The notes: a model not told the origin generated them from the sequence alone. A DNA stretch of 64,000 bases from Crenobacter luteus (GCF_004345725.1 NZ_SLXG01000002.1:62001-126000), one strand, 5' to 3'. Positions 43,365-56,292 are shown, counted from the first letter of the stretch. Numbers and translations are program-made.

Positions 43365-43958
43365 TCAGGGGAAGACGAAGCCGCAGGCGGACAGGAGCGC
43401 GGCGGTTTCGAACACCGGCAGGCCGACCACGCCGGTGTAGCTGCCGGCGATGCGCTCGACGAATACCGCGGCGCGGCCCTGGATGCCGTAGGCGCCGGCC
43501 TTGTCGAACGGTTCGCCCGATTCGATGTAGCGCTCGATCTCGGCGGCCGACAGCGGCTTGAACCACACCTCGGTATCCGACACCGCGGTGTGGAGCGCGT
43601 CGCCGTCGCGCACCGCGACCGCGGTCAGCACGCGGTGGCTGCGGCCGGAAAACGCTGCCAGCATGCGGCGCGCGTCCGGCGCGTCCGCGGGCTTGCCGAA
43701 GATCTCGCCGTCCTGCGTCACCGTGGTGTCGGCGGCCAGCAGCGGGGTGGCCGGCAGGCCGGCGGCGACGCGCGCCGCTTCGCCGGCGGCGGCCTTCTCG
43801 ACCGCCAGCCGCAGCGCGTAGTCGCGCGCGGTTTCGCCGGGGAGCGGGGTTTCGTCGATCTCGGCGGCGACGCGTTGCAGCGTCAGGCCCAGTTGTTCGA
43901 GCAGTTCGCGGCGGCGCGGGCTGCCGGAGGCGAGGTAGAGCAGGGGCGGGGTGGACAT
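43365..43958 (-). CDS. maf: Maf-family nucleotide pyrophosphatase
   Basis: 197 residues. Begins LYLASGSPRRRELLEQLG and contains the catalytic block AADTTVTQDGEIFGKP and EPFDKAGAYGIQGRAAVFVERI, all typical of Maf/YhdE house-cleaning pyrophosphatases acting on dTTP/UTP or modified nucleotides. Same strand as and 65 bp upstream of rng. Confidence 0.95.
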   Translation of the reverse strand: MSTPPLLYLASGSPRRRELLEQLGLTLQRVAAEIDETPLPGETARDYALRLAVEKAAAGEAARVAAGLPATPLLAADTTVTQDGEIFGKPADAPDARRMLAAFSGRSHRVLTAVAVRDGDALHTAVSDTEVWFKPLSAAEIERYIESGEPFDKAGAYGIQGRAAVFVERIAGSYTGVVGLPVFETAALLSACGFVFP

Positions 43959-44133
43959 CGGGTGGGCCGGCTTCGGTTGCGATTCTGTGACACAGATTAC
44001 CAGACGCCGCCTTGCCGGTCAGCCCGGCTGTCTGGCCAAGGTATGCTAAAGTCATTGCTTGGCGCGAAGAGAAATCCCGGCCGGCGCGCGCCGTTTTGGA
44101 TCGGGCCCGACAAAAAATGATTGTCAAATAACG

Positions 44134-44155
44134 GGAATATTATTCCAATTGCAAT
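44134..44155. promoter_or_regulatory. Palindromes upstream of the chemoreceptor gene
   Basis: GGAATA-T-TATTCC (44134-44146) overlaps the AT-rich region before the chemoreceptor start, followed by the palindrome ATTGCAAT (44148-44155). Candidate operators; no clear -10/-35. Confidence 0.3.
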
Positions 44156-44183
44156 GACATCTTTCAGATCCCGGAGTCGCCGC

Positions 44184-45818
44184 ATGCCCTGGCTCAACCG
44201 CCTCTCGGTCCGCACCAAGCTGACCTGGCTGTTCCTTTTGCTGAACCTGCTGACCGTGTCCGCGTACACGGCCTACACCTACGTCGAAAGCGAACGCCAC
44301 GCGGTCGAGCTGATCGACACGCGGCTGAACGCCGCCGCGCGCGCGGTGCCGTCGCTGCTCGGCCAACCCTTCCTCGACAAGGCTTTCACCGTCGGCAGCG
44401 TCGGCAAGGAGGAGATGCTCGCCAACGCGCGCCGGCTCGACGCCTACGCCAAGCCCTTCGGCGTGGTCTACCTCTACCTGCTCGGCCAGCAGGGCGACAA
44501 GGTGGTCTACCTCGCCGACGGCGCCGGCGAGGCCGAACTCAAGTCGGGCGACTTCGGCCACCACCTGCAGCCCTACGACGGCAGCGCGGGGCTGAAGGCC
44601 GCCTTCGCCTCCGGCCGCATCACCTACGACGAGTATACCGACGAATACGGCACCTTCCGCTCGGTGTTCATCCCGTCCGAACTCGCCGGCCGGCGCGTGG
44701 TGATGGCGGCCGACGTGCCGCTGGCCGACGTCGCCGCCGCGCGTGCGAAGGCGCTGAAGGAGACGCTGGCGATCGGCGCGGTCACGCTCTTGATCGGCGG
44801 CGCGATCGCCTGGACGCTGGCGCGGCTGTTGGCCGGCTCGATCTCGCGCATCGCCGAGCACATCGAGCGCACCGCCGAGAGCCAGGACCTGACGCGCCGC
44901 CTGTCGGTCAGGGGCGACGACGAGGTCGGCCGCATCGCCGGGCGCTTCAACCGCCTGGCCGACGCCTTCCGCCAGATCCTCACCGACGCCGCCGACAACG
45001 CGCGCAACACCTTCCATACCGCGGAGAACGTGCAGGAAAGCGCGGCCAAGCTGCGCGAACGCGCGCTGTCGAGCCGCACGCGGCTGACCGAGCTGTCGGG
45101 CCGCTCCGGCCACATCCTCGAGCTGGCCGGCGCCTCGAGCGCCACCGTCGAGGCGCTCGAGGGCCGCATCGACGGCGTGTCCGAGCAGATCGAGCGCTCG
45201 CGCGAGCGCGTCGGCGAGATGGCCGGGCTCCTGGCCGGCCACGTCGATACCAACCGCGAGTTGGCCGAGCGCTTCGACGCGCTGTCGCAGGACGTGCGCT
45301 CGATCACGCAGATCCTCGCGCGCATCGCCGGCATCTCCGAGCAGACCAATCTGCTGGCGCTGAACGCGGCGATCGAGGCGGCGCGCGCTGGCGAGGCCGG
45401 CCGCGGCTTCGCCGTGGTCGCCGACGAGGTGCGCAAACTCGCCGGCCAGACGCAGAACACGCTGGCCGAGACCAGCGCCTTCGTCGACCACCTGCTGTCG
45501 ACCATCGCCGACACCGCCGGCCGCATCGAGGCGCAGGCCGGCGAGGCCGGCGAGCTGTCGAGCGCGTCGGACGAGGTGCGCTCGGCGCTGGAGGCGACGC
45601 GCGGCCTGATGCAGACGCTGCGCGATGCCTGCGCCGATGCGGTCGCGCAAAGCCGCGCGATCGAGCACGACATCGACGCGATGCGCGAGAACCTGGCGGC
45701 GCTGGAGGACCAGACCGTCGGCAACACCGAGGAGACGGTGGCGCTCAGCCAGGAGGCCAAGAGCCTGGAGAGCGCGGCGCACAGCCTCAACGGCGCGCTG
45801 GCGCGCTTCACGATCTGA
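44184..45818 (+). CDS. Methyl-accepting chemotaxis protein (single-Cache-type)
   Basis: 544 residues: membrane helix near 12-32, a periplasmic sensor of about 155 residues ([21 protein letters not shown] ... FRSVFIPSE), a second helix near 195-215, HAMP, and a long signalling coiled coil with the tip [35 protein letters not shown]. The ligand is unknown. ATG 44184 ([15 protein letters not shown]) follows GGAG; an earlier ATG (44154) has no ribosome site. A repeat copy at 44358 falls in the Leu-Gly-Gln frame. Confidence 0.9.
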   Translation: MPWLNRLSVRTKLTWLFLLLNLLTVSAYTAYTYVESERHAVELIDTRLNAAARAVPSLLGQPFLDKAFTVGSVGKEEMLANARRLDAYAKPFGVVYLYLLGQQGDKVVYLADGAGEAELKSGDFGHHLQPYDGSAGLKAAFASGRITYDEYTDEYGTFRSVFIPSELAGRRVVMAADVPLADVAAARAKALKETLAIGAVTLLIGGAIAWTLARLLAGSISRIAEHIERTAESQDLTRRLSVRGDDEVGRIAGRFNRLADAFRQILTDAADNARNTFHTAENVQESAAKLRERALSSRTRLTELSGRSGHILELAGASSATVEALEGRIDGVSEQIERSRERVGEMAGLLAGHVDTNRELAERFDALSQDVRSITQILARIAGISEQTNLLALNAAIEAARAGEAGRGFAVVADEVRKLAGQTQNTLAETSAFVDHLLSTIADTAGRIEAQAGEAGELSSASDEVRSALEATRGLMQTLRDACADAVAQSRAIEHDIDAMRENLAALEDQTVGNTEETVALSQEAKSLESAAHSLNGALARFTI

Positions 45819-45881
45819 GCAACACGGTCCGGCCTTGCCGGGCCGTTTTCGTTTCGACAACAAGAACAAGGAGACAGACGC

Positions 45882-46427
45882 GTGGCAAACCGCATTCTCA
45901 TCGTGCCGGACATCGGCGATCCGGACCCGCAGCACTGGCAGAGCCTCTGGGAGAGGCGCAACCCCACCTTCGCCCGCGTCGCGCTGCGCGACCGCGCGGC
46001 GCCGGCCTGCGCCGACTGGGTCGCGGGCATCGACGCGGCGGTCGCCGCCGCCGGCCCGCACACCTTGCTGGTCGCGCACGGCCTGGGCTGCCTCGCCGTC
46101 GCGCACTGGGCGGCGGCGGGCGGACGCCCGATCCGCGGCGCGCTGCTGGTCGCGGTGCCGGACCCGGACGGCCCGCGCTTCCCGGCCGCGGCGACCGGTT
46201 TTGCCGACCCGCCGCGCGAGCGCTTCGCCTTCGACTCCGTCGTCGTCGCCAGCGACGACGACCCGTACGCCGACCCGGCCTTCGCGCGCGCGATCGCGCG
46301 CGACTGGGGCAGCCGCTTCGCCGGCGCCGGCGCGCGCGGCCATCTCGACGCGCAGAGCGGGCTCGGCGTCTGGCCCGAGGGGCTGGTGCGGCTGGCGACG
46401 CTGAAGGGCTACGGCGTCGCCGCCTGA
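45882..46427 (+). CDS. RBBP9/YdeN-like alpha/beta-hydrolase with the catalytic serine replaced
   Basis: 181 residues, full length for the family. Begins RILIVPDIGDPDPQHWQSLW and has the nucleophile-elbow segment TLLVAHGLGCLAVAHW, where homologues have GHSLGC: the serine is Gly67. The downstream acid (SDDDPYADP) and histidine (GHLDAQSGLG) regions are still recognisable. It is therefore likely catalytically inactive, or a binding or regulatory protein. AAGGAGA precedes ATG. Confidence 0.85.
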   Translation: MANRILIVPDIGDPDPQHWQSLWERRNPTFARVALRDRAAPACADWVAGIDAAVAAAGPHTLLVAHGLGCLAVAHWAAAGGRPIRGALLVAVPDPDGPRFPAAATGFADPPRERFAFDSVVVASDDDPYADPAFARAIARDWGSRFAGAGARGHLDAQSGLGVWPEGLVRLATLKGYGVAA

Positions 46428-46434
46428 CGCCGCC

Positions 46435-46444
46435 CTCGGCCAAC
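46435..46444 (-). repeat. Intergenic single copy of the GTTGGCCGAG repeat
   Basis: Exact copy (minus strand) 7 bp after the hydrolase stop and just before the terminator at 46456. Confidence 0.7.
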
Positions 46445-46455
46445 GTCGGACAAGC

Positions 46456-46485
46456 AAAAAGCCGGTCGAAAGACCGGCTTTTTTT
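46456..46485. terminator. Bidirectional terminator between hydrolase gene and secA
   Basis: AAAAAGCCGGTC-GAAA-GACCGGCTTTTTTT, GNRA-type tetraloop, between convergent genes. Confidence 0.96.
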
Positions 46486-46504
46486 GCTGCTGCGACGGGC
46501 GGGT

Positions 46505-49234
<2,730 letters not shown>

Positions 49235-49275
49235 CCGGAGGGTTCCAGGCCAGTGGGGCCAAAAAAATGGTGACG

Positions 49276-49284
49276 AGTATAACA
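49276..49284 (-). promoter_or_regulatory. Extended -10 promoter for secA
   Basis: Minus strand TGTTATACT (TGn plus TATACT), about 41 nt before the secA ATG; no good -35. Confidence 0.5.
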
Positions 49285-49363
49285 CGGGCACCCGCCCGCT
49301 ACCCCGAAATGGGGGTGGAGCGGCGCCCCTTCAAGTCGCCCGGCCGCCCGGGCGCGCGCGTCT

Positions 49364-49372
49364 TGCTAGAAT
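49364..49372 (+). promoter_or_regulatory. Extended -10 promoter for the DciA-like gene
   Basis: TGCTAGAAT, identical to the lpxC element at 1453-1461, 27 nt before the ATG. Confidence 0.55.
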
Positions 49373-49399
49373 GGCGCACCAATCACCGGGGAGAGCGTC

Positions 49400-49837
49400 A
49401 TGAACAGCCGTCCGCTCGGCGACCTGATCCAGGGCGACCGCAAGCTCGCCGAACTCGCCGGCCGCGCGCAGCAGCTGATGCGGCTCGACGCCGCCTGGCG
49501 CCGGCTGCTGCCGGACGCCTTGGCCGAGGGCAGCCAGGCGGTGTGCATCAACGGCGACGCGCTGGTGGTGTTCGCCGCCAACGCCGCCGTCGCCAGCCGG
49601 CTGCGTTTTCTCGAGAGCACGCTGCTGCCGAGGCTGGCCGAGGCCGGCTATCCGGTGCGGGTGTTGCGCATCCGCGTCGCCGCGCCGCTGGCGCCGCCGC
49701 GCAACCGCGAAAACCGGCTGAAGATCGGCGAAAAGGGACTCGCGGCGCTGGCCGACGCGGCCGGCGCGCTGCCCGACGAGGGCTTGCGCCGCGCGCTGGC
49801 GGCATTTGTACGTCATCAATTGTCGCGCGACGACTAG
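49400..49837 (+). CDS. DciA-like DUF721 protein
   Basis: 145 residues with an N-terminal DUF721 domain (RAQQLMRLDAAWRRLLPDALAEGSQAV...ALVVFAANAAVASRLRFLESTLLPRL). DUF721/DciA proteins load or activate the replicative helicase DnaB in bacteria lacking DnaC/DnaI. Divergent from secA, a common neighbourhood for this family. GGGGAGAG lies 5 nt before ATG. Confidence 0.85.
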   Translation: MNSRPLGDLIQGDRKLAELAGRAQQLMRLDAAWRRLLPDALAEGSQAVCINGDALVVFAANAAVASRLRFLESTLLPRLAEAGYPVRVLRIRVAAPLAPPRNRENRLKIGEKGLAALADAAGALPDEGLRRALAAFVRHQLSRDD

Positions 49838-50011
49838 TTCATTTTCATGACATGAAGTTATGCCATCGCGCGTGCTTGTTGCGTATGGCCTCTTCATCAA
49901 TAATGGCTCGCCCGCGGCCGCGATGAGCGCTGTCCGCCCGCGGGCCCACGCGCGCGGCGCAAGACCGGGCGCGATATCCAATAAAAGCAATGATGGAGGA
50001 TGGACTTAATC

Positions 50012-51655
50012 ATGGGAGTTTCGCAGCGCCTTAAAATCGGCACCCGGCTGGCCCTCGCTTTCGGCCTGCTCCTGCTGTTCATGGTCGTGATCGCCGGCGG
50101 CGCCTGGCGCGGCCTGGCGTCGGTCGGCGAGTCGGTGTACTCGATTACCGAGATCAGTAGCCCCAATATGCGCCGCGTCGCGCAGATGCAGGCGGCGGCG
50201 CTGATTTCCTTCCGCTCGACCGGCGACTACAACTTCGTGCCGGACGAGGCCGCCAAGGCACAATTGCGCGAGAAGATCGACGCCAACCAGAAGATCATTC
50301 GCGAGAGCCTGGCGCAGCTGAAGACGGCAATCGGCAGCGAGTACGGCACCCAGAAGGAACGCGACAAGTTGGCCGAGCTCGAGCGCCACCTGCAGACCTT
50401 CGCCGCCCAGCAGGCCGACATCCTGCAGACCAACGCCAGCGGCAACATCGACAAGGCGCGCAGCGACGTCAGCATGGTGCTGTCGCCGACCAACTACAAG
50501 GTGCTCGGCGCGCTGCGCGAGCTGATGGAGGTCGAGTTCGCGATCAACGACGAGCTGTCGCGCGAGGCGCAGGCGGCGATGAGCTCGGCCAACACGCTCA
50601 ACATGGTGTTCGCGGCGCTGGCGGTGCTGATCGGCGCGCTGTCGGCGTGGCTGATCTCGCGCTCCATCGTCGGGCCGCTCAAGCAGGCGGTCGCGGTCGC
50701 CGATTCGGTCGCCGACGGCCGGCTCGACGTGGCGATCGACGTCGACCGCGCCGACGAGGTCGGCCAGTTGCAGGCCTCGCTCAAGCGCATGGTCGACAGC
50801 CTGACGCGCACCGTGCGCACCGTGCGCGAGGGCGTCGGCGAGTCGCGCACCATGGTCGAATCGCTGGCCGGCGCCAGCGAGGAGGTGCACGAGGCGAGCC
50901 GTCACCAGTCCGAGGCGGCCAGCGCGTCGGCCGCGGCGGTCGAAGAGTTGACCGTCAGCATCTCGACCGTCGCCGACTCGGCCGACGAGCTGCGCGGCCG
51001 TTCCTCGGCCAACCTCGAGATGAGCCGCAACGGCGCCAAGAGCGTCGCGCAGCTGGAGGCCGAGATGCAGCAGATGCAGTCGGTGATCCAGGACCTCGCG
51101 TCGTCGGTGCAGGATTTCGTCAGCAGCACGCAGGCGATCACCAACATGACGCGCGAGGTGCGCGACATCGCCGACCAGACCAATCTGTTGGCGCTGAACG
51201 CGGCGATCGAGGCGGCGCGCGCCGGCGAGCAGGGCCGCGGCTTCGCGGTGGTCGCCGACGAGGTGCGCAAGCTGGCCGAGAAGTCGGCGACCTCGGCGTC
51301 CGAGATCGACAACGTCAACCGCCAGCTCGGCGACAAGTCGGCCGCGCTCGACGCGGTGGTGCGTCAGGGTCTGTCTTCGCTCGAGGCCAGCCGCGGCTGC
51401 GTCGGCCAGGTGGCCGAGCTGTTCCGCGCCAGCGACGAGAGCGTCGCGCGCTCGAACAGCGACATCGACGGCATCGCCGCGTCGGTGGTCGAGCAGAAGG
51501 CCGCCAGCACCGAGATCGCTAAGAACATGGAGCAGATGGCGCAGATGAGCGAGGAGACCTCGGCGGCGATGCAGACCATCAGCGCGAACTCGCGCCGCAT
51601 CGCCGACGTGTCGGCCAGGCTGGAGGAGAGCGTGCGCTTCTTCAAGCTGGGCTGA
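50012..51655 (+). CDS. Methyl-accepting chemotaxis protein (four-helix-bundle sensor)
   Basis: 547 residues: membrane helix about 8-28, a periplasmic four-helix-bundle (4HB_MCP) region ([21 protein letters not shown] ...), a second helix about 187-207, HAMP, then the signalling domain with [41 protein letters not shown] 50012 ([13 protein letters not shown]) is 12 nt after GGAGG; an ATG at 50000 directly abuts that ribosome site. Three repeat copies lie in the gene (50368, 50584, 51004). Confidence 0.92.
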   Translation: MGVSQRLKIGTRLALAFGLLLLFMVVIAGGAWRGLASVGESVYSITEISSPNMRRVAQMQAAALISFRSTGDYNFVPDEAAKAQLREKIDANQKIIRESLAQLKTAIGSEYGTQKERDKLAELERHLQTFAAQQADILQTNASGNIDKARSDVSMVLSPTNYKVLGALRELMEVEFAINDELSREAQAAMSSANTLNMVFAALAVLIGALSAWLISRSIVGPLKQAVAVADSVADGRLDVAIDVDRADEVGQLQASLKRMVDSLTRTVRTVREGVGESRTMVESLAGASEEVHEASRHQSEAASASAAAVEELTVSISTVADSADELRGRSSANLEMSRNGAKSVAQLEAEMQQMQSVIQDLASSVQDFVSSTQAITNMTREVRDIADQTNLLALNAAIEAARAGEQGRGFAVVADEVRKLAEKSATSASEIDNVNRQLGDKSAALDAVVRQGLSSLEASRGCVGQVAELFRASDESVARSNSDIDGIAASVVEQKAASTEIAKNMEQMAQMSEETSAAMQTISANSRRIADVSARLEESVRFFKLG

Positions 51656-51678
51656 CGCCCAGGGCGGGCGCATCGCCG

Positions 51679-51712
51679 GCAGGGCCGCCTTGGGCGGCCC
51701 TGCTTGTTTTTT
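51679..51712 (+). terminator. Terminator after the chemoreceptor gene
   Basis: GCAGGGCCGCC-TTG-GGCGGCCCTGC followed by TTGTTTTTT. Confidence 0.95.
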
Positions 51713-51793
51713 GAGCAAACGCGGCGGCTTCTGGTAAGGTGGCGCCCCGGGGCGGCGATCTTTCGCGCCGACGCCCGCAACACGAGGGAGCCC

Positions 51794-53806
51794 ATGGACG
51801 AAGTCCTCAAAGCCATCTGCCTGCCCGACGCCGCCGCGGCGCCCGCGCCGCTGCTGGCGCGGCTGATCGCGGCGCTGCGGCCCGACGACGCCGACGACGT
51901 CGAGCAGGCGACCAAGAACGCCCGCGCGCTGACCTTCCTGCTCAACCGCGAACCCGACTACCGCGCCGGCTTGCGCCGCGCGCTGCTGGCGCTGATGGGC
52001 GGCACCCGCCAGGTCGCGCTCTATACCGACGTCGGCACCTTGTCGAACGAGGGCTTCTACGCCGCCTTCAAGCGCCGTCTCGGCGAGCGCGTGCTGCCGC
52101 CGGCGCGCAATCCCGAATACCTGAAGGACGTGTTCGGCGAGCTGTTCGCGCGCCGCGACGACTACCGCTGGGTCGCGGCGCTGCCGCGCGACGTGTGGTC
52201 CGACCTGTGGCGCGCGCTCGCCTGGGACGAGGAGGACTGCCGCGTCGCCCAGCACACCCGGCTGCAGATGCTCGAGGCGGTGCAGGTGCTGACCGCGCGC
52301 ATCACCGCGATCGGGCTGGAGCCGGAGCTGGTGCGCGTGGTGCCCGAGATCGAGCGCTTCGAGTCGCCGTTCCTGCACCTCGGCGCCGAGACGCTGCGTT
52401 ACGCCGAGTCCTACCGCGCGGCGCTGACGGCGTCGGCCGAGCCGGCCGAGGACGAGAGACAGATCCTGGTGCTGCTCGACCAGTGCGAGGACATCCTCGC
52501 GCGCGCGAAAAAGAACGCCGCCCGCTACGGCATCTCGGTCGGGCTGACCTACCACGTGCTGCGCCTGGCGCAGCACATCGGCCGGCTGCGCATGCTGCTC
52601 GACCTGTTGAACTGGCGTCACGACCCGGCCCGGGACGGCACGCTGTTCCTCCTGTTGGCCGAGCTGGTGCGCGCCGAGAACCGCAAGTACAGCGTGCGCG
52701 ACCTGTTCACCGCCAACACCGAGCTGATCGCGCTGCAGGTGACCGAACACGCCGGCCGCCACGGCGAGCACTACATCGCCGAGACGCGTTCGGAGTGGAG
52801 CGGCATGGCGCGCGCCGCCGCCGGCGCCGGGCTGATCGTCGGCTTCATGGCGCTGGTCAAGCTCCTGCTCGCCAAGGCCCACCTGCCCTTGATCTGGGAG
52901 GCGCTGGCCTTCGGCCTCAACTACTCGCTCGGCTTCATGCTGGTGCACGTGCTGCACTTCACCATCGCGACCAAGCAGCCGGCGATGACCGCCGCGCGCA
53001 TCGCCGCGGTGATCCACGACAAGGCCGGCGGGCGCGCCTGGGTCGACGAGCTGACCGAGCTGGTCGTCAAGGTGCTCAGGACGCAGTTCGTCGCCATCCT
53101 CGGCAACGTGTTGCTGGCGATCCCGACCGCGTGGGCGATCGCCGAGGCGTGGCGCTTCTTCACCGGCGCGCCGGTGATCGACGCGGCCAAGGCGCGCCAC
53201 CTGTTGGCCGACATCGACCCGGTCGCGAGCCTGGCGGTATTCCACGCGGCGATCGCCGGCGTCTACCTGTTCCTCGCCGGCCTGATCGCCGGCTACTACG
53301 ACAACCTGGCGATCTACCGGCGCATTCCCGAGCGCATCGCCGCCTTGCCTTGGCTGAACCGCCTCGTCGGCGAGCGCCGCACGCTCAGGTTGGCGCGCTA
53401 TATCGAGCACAACCTCGGCGGTCTGGCCGGCAACTTCTACTTCGGCCTGTTCCTCGGCGTGACCGGCACGATAGGCTTTCTGCTCGGCCTGCCGCTCGAC
53501 ATCCGCCACATCACCTTCTCGTCGGCCTATCTGTCGTTCGCGGCGGTGACGCTCGACTACCAGCTGCCGCTGTCGGTGCTGCTGTGGTCGCTCGCCGGCG
53601 TCGCGCTGATCGGCGCGACCAACCTCCTGGTCAGCTTCAGCCTCGCGCTGTGGGTTGCGCTGCGTTCGCGCAAGCTCAAGGCGCGCGAGGCGCTGCCCTT
53701 GGTGCCGGCGGTGCTCAAGCGCTTCGTCCGCAACCCGCTGAGCTTCGTGCTGCCGCCGCCGAAGGCGGCGCCCGAAGAAGTCGCCGCCGGCCAGGACCCG
53801 GGCTGA
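51794..53806 (+). CDS. Gcr-type 'site-specific recombinase' family membrane protein
   Basis: 670 residues. Matches the betaproteobacterial family named after the gonococcal site-specific recombinase Gcr, although several clear membrane helices (about 345-375, 440-470, 490-515, 560-585, 600-630) and a soluble N-terminal half make a DNA recombinase role doubtful. ATG 51794 (MDEVLKAICLPDAA) follows GAGGGAG; the frame is open back to 51704. Not associated with any mobile element here. The function should be treated as unknown. Confidence 0.8.
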   Translation: MDEVLKAICLPDAAAAPAPLLARLIAALRPDDADDVEQATKNARALTFLLNREPDYRAGLRRALLALMGGTRQVALYTDVGTLSNEGFYAAFKRRLGERVLPPARNPEYLKDVFGELFARRDDYRWVAALPRDVWSDLWRALAWDEEDCRVAQHTRLQMLEAVQVLTARITAIGLEPELVRVVPEIERFESPFLHLGAETLRYAESYRAALTASAEPAEDERQILVLLDQCEDILARAKKNAARYGISVGLTYHVLRLAQHIGRLRMLLDLLNWRHDPARDGTLFLLLAELVRAENRKYSVRDLFTANTELIALQVTEHAGRHGEHYIAETRSEWSGMARAAAGAGLIVGFMALVKLLLAKAHLPLIWEALAFGLNYSLGFMLVHVLHFTIATKQPAMTAARIAAVIHDKAGGRAWVDELTELVVKVLRTQFVAILGNVLLAIPTAWAIAEAWRFFTGAPVIDAAKARHLLADIDPVASLAVFHAAIAGVYLFLAGLIAGYYDNLAIYRRIPERIAALPWLNRLVGERRTLRLARYIEHNLGGLAGNFYFGLFLGVTGTIGFLLGLPLDIRHITFSSAYLSFAAVTLDYQLPLSVLLWSLAGVALIGATNLLVSFSLALWVALRSRKLKAREALPLVPAVLKRFVRNPLSFVLPPPKAAPEEVAAGQDPG

Positions 53807-53824
53807 GGCCCGTCCGCCCCCGAC

Positions 53825-53848
53825 AGCCCGCCGTCATGGCGGGCTTTC
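53825..53848. terminator. Terminator between Gcr-type gene and GGDEF gene
   Basis: AGCCCGCC-GTCAT-GGCGGGCT followed by TTCT, between convergent genes. Confidence 0.75.
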
Positions 53849-53878
53849 TCGTGGCCGGCGCGATACGGGGAGGGGCGC

Positions 53879-56173
53879 TCAGCCGTCGGCCGAGCACAGT
53901 GCGTAGCGGTTCTTGCCCGACTGCTTGGCGCGGTACATCGCGCGGTCGGCCGCCGCCAGCAGCGCCTCGGGGCTGGCCTGCGCGTTGTGGGGGTAGAGCG
54001 CGACGCCAATGCTGGCCGACAGCCTCACCGGCCGGCCGTCGATCTCGTCGACCTGCGCCAGCGCCGCCAGCAGCTTGTCGGCGACCGCCGGCGCGGTGAT
54101 CGCCGGCGCCTCGAGCTGCTCGAGGATGACGGTGAACTCGTCGCCGGCCAGCCGCGAGACCACGTCGGTCTGGCGCAGCGTGCCGGCCAGCAGGGCGGCG
54201 AGGCGGCGCAGTACCGCGTCGCCGAAGTCGTGGCCGTGGTCGTCGTTGAGGCGCTTGAAGCCGTCCAGGTCGATGAACAGCAGCGCCAGGCCGCGCCGCG
54301 CGCGGCGCGCCAGCGCGATCGCGCGGCCCAGGTGGCGCATGAAGGCGCGCCGGTTCGGCAGGCCGGTCAGCGCGTCCAGGCTCGCCTCGGCCTCCAGCCG
54401 CGCCATCAGCCGCTTGCGCTCGGTGATGTCGAGCGCCAGCACGTAGAAGCCGTCGAAGTCGCCGGCGGCGGTGCGGTTGGGCACCAGCGTGGTGTGCACG
54501 TCGAGCCGGCCGAGCCGGCAGTCGATCACCTCCTCGAAGTGCACCGGCTCGCCGCGCGACAGCCGCGCGATCGCGTCGTGCGTGCGCGCGAACGCCGCCT
54601 CGCCCAAGAGCGCGCGGAACTCGGTGCCGGCCAGGCTTTCGGGCGAGACGCCGAACCAGTGCTGGTAGGCGCGGTTGTTGAAGCGGTAGCGCAGCCCCTT
54701 GTCGACGTAGGCGATCAGCGCCGGCATGTGGTCGGTGATCAGTCGCAGCCGTTCGCGGCTGTCGCGCAGCGCCGTCTCGGCGGCCTTGCGCTCGCTGATG
54801 TCGTGCAGGAAGGCGCTGACGATGCGCCGGCCGCCCAGATGGTTGGCGCTCAAGGTCAGTTCGGTCGGGAACTCGCTGCCGTCGCGGCGGCGCGCCGGCA
54901 GCTCGATGCGCTGGTCGAGGATGCGGCCCTCGCCGGAGGCGCAAAAGCGCGTGAAACCGGCATGGTGGGCGGCGCGCATCGTGTCGGGGATGATGGTGTC
55001 GGCGAGCGGGCGGCCGACCGCCTCGTCGCGCGACCAGCCGAAGATGCGTTCGGCCGAGCGGTTCCACTCGACGATGGTGCCCGCCTCGTCGACGGCGACG
55101 AAGGCGTCGGTCGCGTTGGCGAGGATGGTGCGAAAGCGCGCCTCCTCCTCGGCCAGCCAGCGCTGGTAGCGTTCGCGCTCATGGATCTCGCGGCTCAGCT
55201 CGAGGTTGGCCGAGGCCAGGTCGGCGGTGCGTTCGGCGACGCGCGCCTCGAGTTCGCGGTGCGCGCGCTGCAGCTCGGCCTCCATGCGCTTGCGCGCGTC
55301 GATGTCCTCGACCACCGCGACCAGGTAGAGCGGCGCGCCGTCGTCGTCGCGCACCAGCGACACCGACAGCGCGACCCAGATCGTGCCGCCGTCGGCGCGC
55401 AGGTAGCGCTTTTCGAGCGCGTAGTGCGGCAGCGCGCCGGCGATCAGCCGTTCGAGTTGGCCGAGGTCGTCGGCCAGGTCGTCGGGGTGGGTGATGTCGT
55501 GAAAGCGGCGGGCGAGCAGCGCGTCGCGCGGGTAGCCGGTGATTTCGCTCAGCCGCTCGTTGACGCGCAGCCAGCGACCGTCGAGCGAGGTAATCGCCAT
55601 GCCGACCGCCGCCTGCGAGAAGGTGCTCTCGAACAGCGCCTCGGTGCGGGTCAGCGTGTGGTGCATCGCGCGCGCCTGGTCGCGCGCGTGCAGGCCGTGC
55701 AGGTGGCGCTCGGCCAACTTCGCCAGGTCGACCAGCGCCGCGACGTCGTCCTCGTCGAAGCGGCGCGGGACATGGTCGATCAGGCACAGCGTGCCGAGCC
55801 GGTGGCCGTCGCGCGAATGCAGCGGGTGGCCGGCGTAGAAGGCGATGCGCGGCCCGCCGTCGACCAGCGGGTTGCCGCAGAAGCGCGGGTCGGCGGCGGC
55901 GTCCTCGACCACCAGGGTGGCGTCGGCGAGGATGGCGTGGCCGCAGAACGACAGCTCGCGCGGCGTCTCGGCGACGTCGAGGCCGACGCGCGACTTGAAC
56001 CACTGCCGCTCGGCGTCGATCAGCGACACGAGCGCGACCGGCACGCGGAACAGGCGCGCGGCGGTGCGCGTGACGCGGTCCAGCGTCGCGTCGGCGGCGG
56101 TGTCGAGAATGTCCAGCGCGTGGAGCGCCGCCAGTCGCTGCGTTTCGTCGGGGGGGAGGGGCGGGGCCTGCAT
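53879..56173 (-). CDS. Diguanylate cyclase with GAF and multiple PAS sensor domains
   Basis: 764 residues, soluble: GAF about 20-165, PAS about 180-300, a short coiled coil (ELQRAHRELEARVAERTADLAS), PAS about 345-465, PAS about 470-590, then GGDEF about 600-760. The catalytic motif is AGDEF (SRLAGDEFTVIL), an accepted active variant, and the inhibitory I-site RxxD is present five residues upstream (RQTD), so c-di-GMP feedback is likely. ATG 56173 starts the GAF; ribosome site weak. No EAL domain. Confidence 0.9.
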   Translation of the reverse strand: MQAPPLPPDETQRLAALHALDILDTAADATLDRVTRTAARLFRVPVALVSLIDAERQWFKSRVGLDVAETPRELSFCGHAILADATLVVEDAAADPRFCGNPLVDGGPRIAFYAGHPLHSRDGHRLGTLCLIDHVPRRFDEDDVAALVDLAKLAERHLHGLHARDQARAMHHTLTRTEALFESTFSQAAVGMAITSLDGRWLRVNERLSEITGYPRDALLARRFHDITHPDDLADDLGQLERLIAGALPHYALEKRYLRADGGTIWVALSVSLVRDDDGAPLYLVAVVEDIDARKRMEAELQRAHRELEARVAERTADLASANLELSREIHERERYQRWLAEEEARFRTILANATDAFVAVDEAGTIVEWNRSAERIFGWSRDEAVGRPLADTIIPDTMRAAHHAGFTRFCASGEGRILDQRIELPARRRDGSEFPTELTLSANHLGGRRIVSAFLHDISERKAAETALRDSRERLRLITDHMPALIAYVDKGLRYRFNNRAYQHWFGVSPESLAGTEFRALLGEAAFARTHDAIARLSRGEPVHFEEVIDCRLGRLDVHTTLVPNRTAAGDFDGFYVLALDITERKRLMARLEAEASLDALTGLPNRRAFMRHLGRAIALARRARRGLALLFIDLDGFKRLNDDHGHDFGDAVLRRLAALLAGTLRQTDVVSRLAGDEFTVILEQLEAPAITAPAVADKLLAALAQVDEIDGRPVRLSASIGVALYPHNAQASPEALLAAADRAMYRAKQSGKNRYALCSADG

Positions 56174-56251
56174 GGCTCGTCGGTCGGCTCGGATGCCCCG
56201 ATTATATCGCCGTCGCGCGCGCCGGGGCGCTGCGGGGCGCCCCGCAGACGC

Positions 56252-56275
56252 AAAAACGCCGCCCGCAGGCGGCGT
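56252..56275 (-). terminator. Terminator of the glc operon
   Basis: ACGCCGCC-CGCA-GGCGGCGT with a run of five T on the minus strand, 18 bp past the glcB stop. Confidence 0.93.
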
Positions 56276-56292
56276 CGTCCTGGCGCGGCGGC

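Noticed and set aside
51794-53806. Mobile element suggested by the recombinase family name
   Set aside because: No inverted repeats, integrase motif, attachment site or cargo; the protein has membrane helices and housekeeping neighbours.
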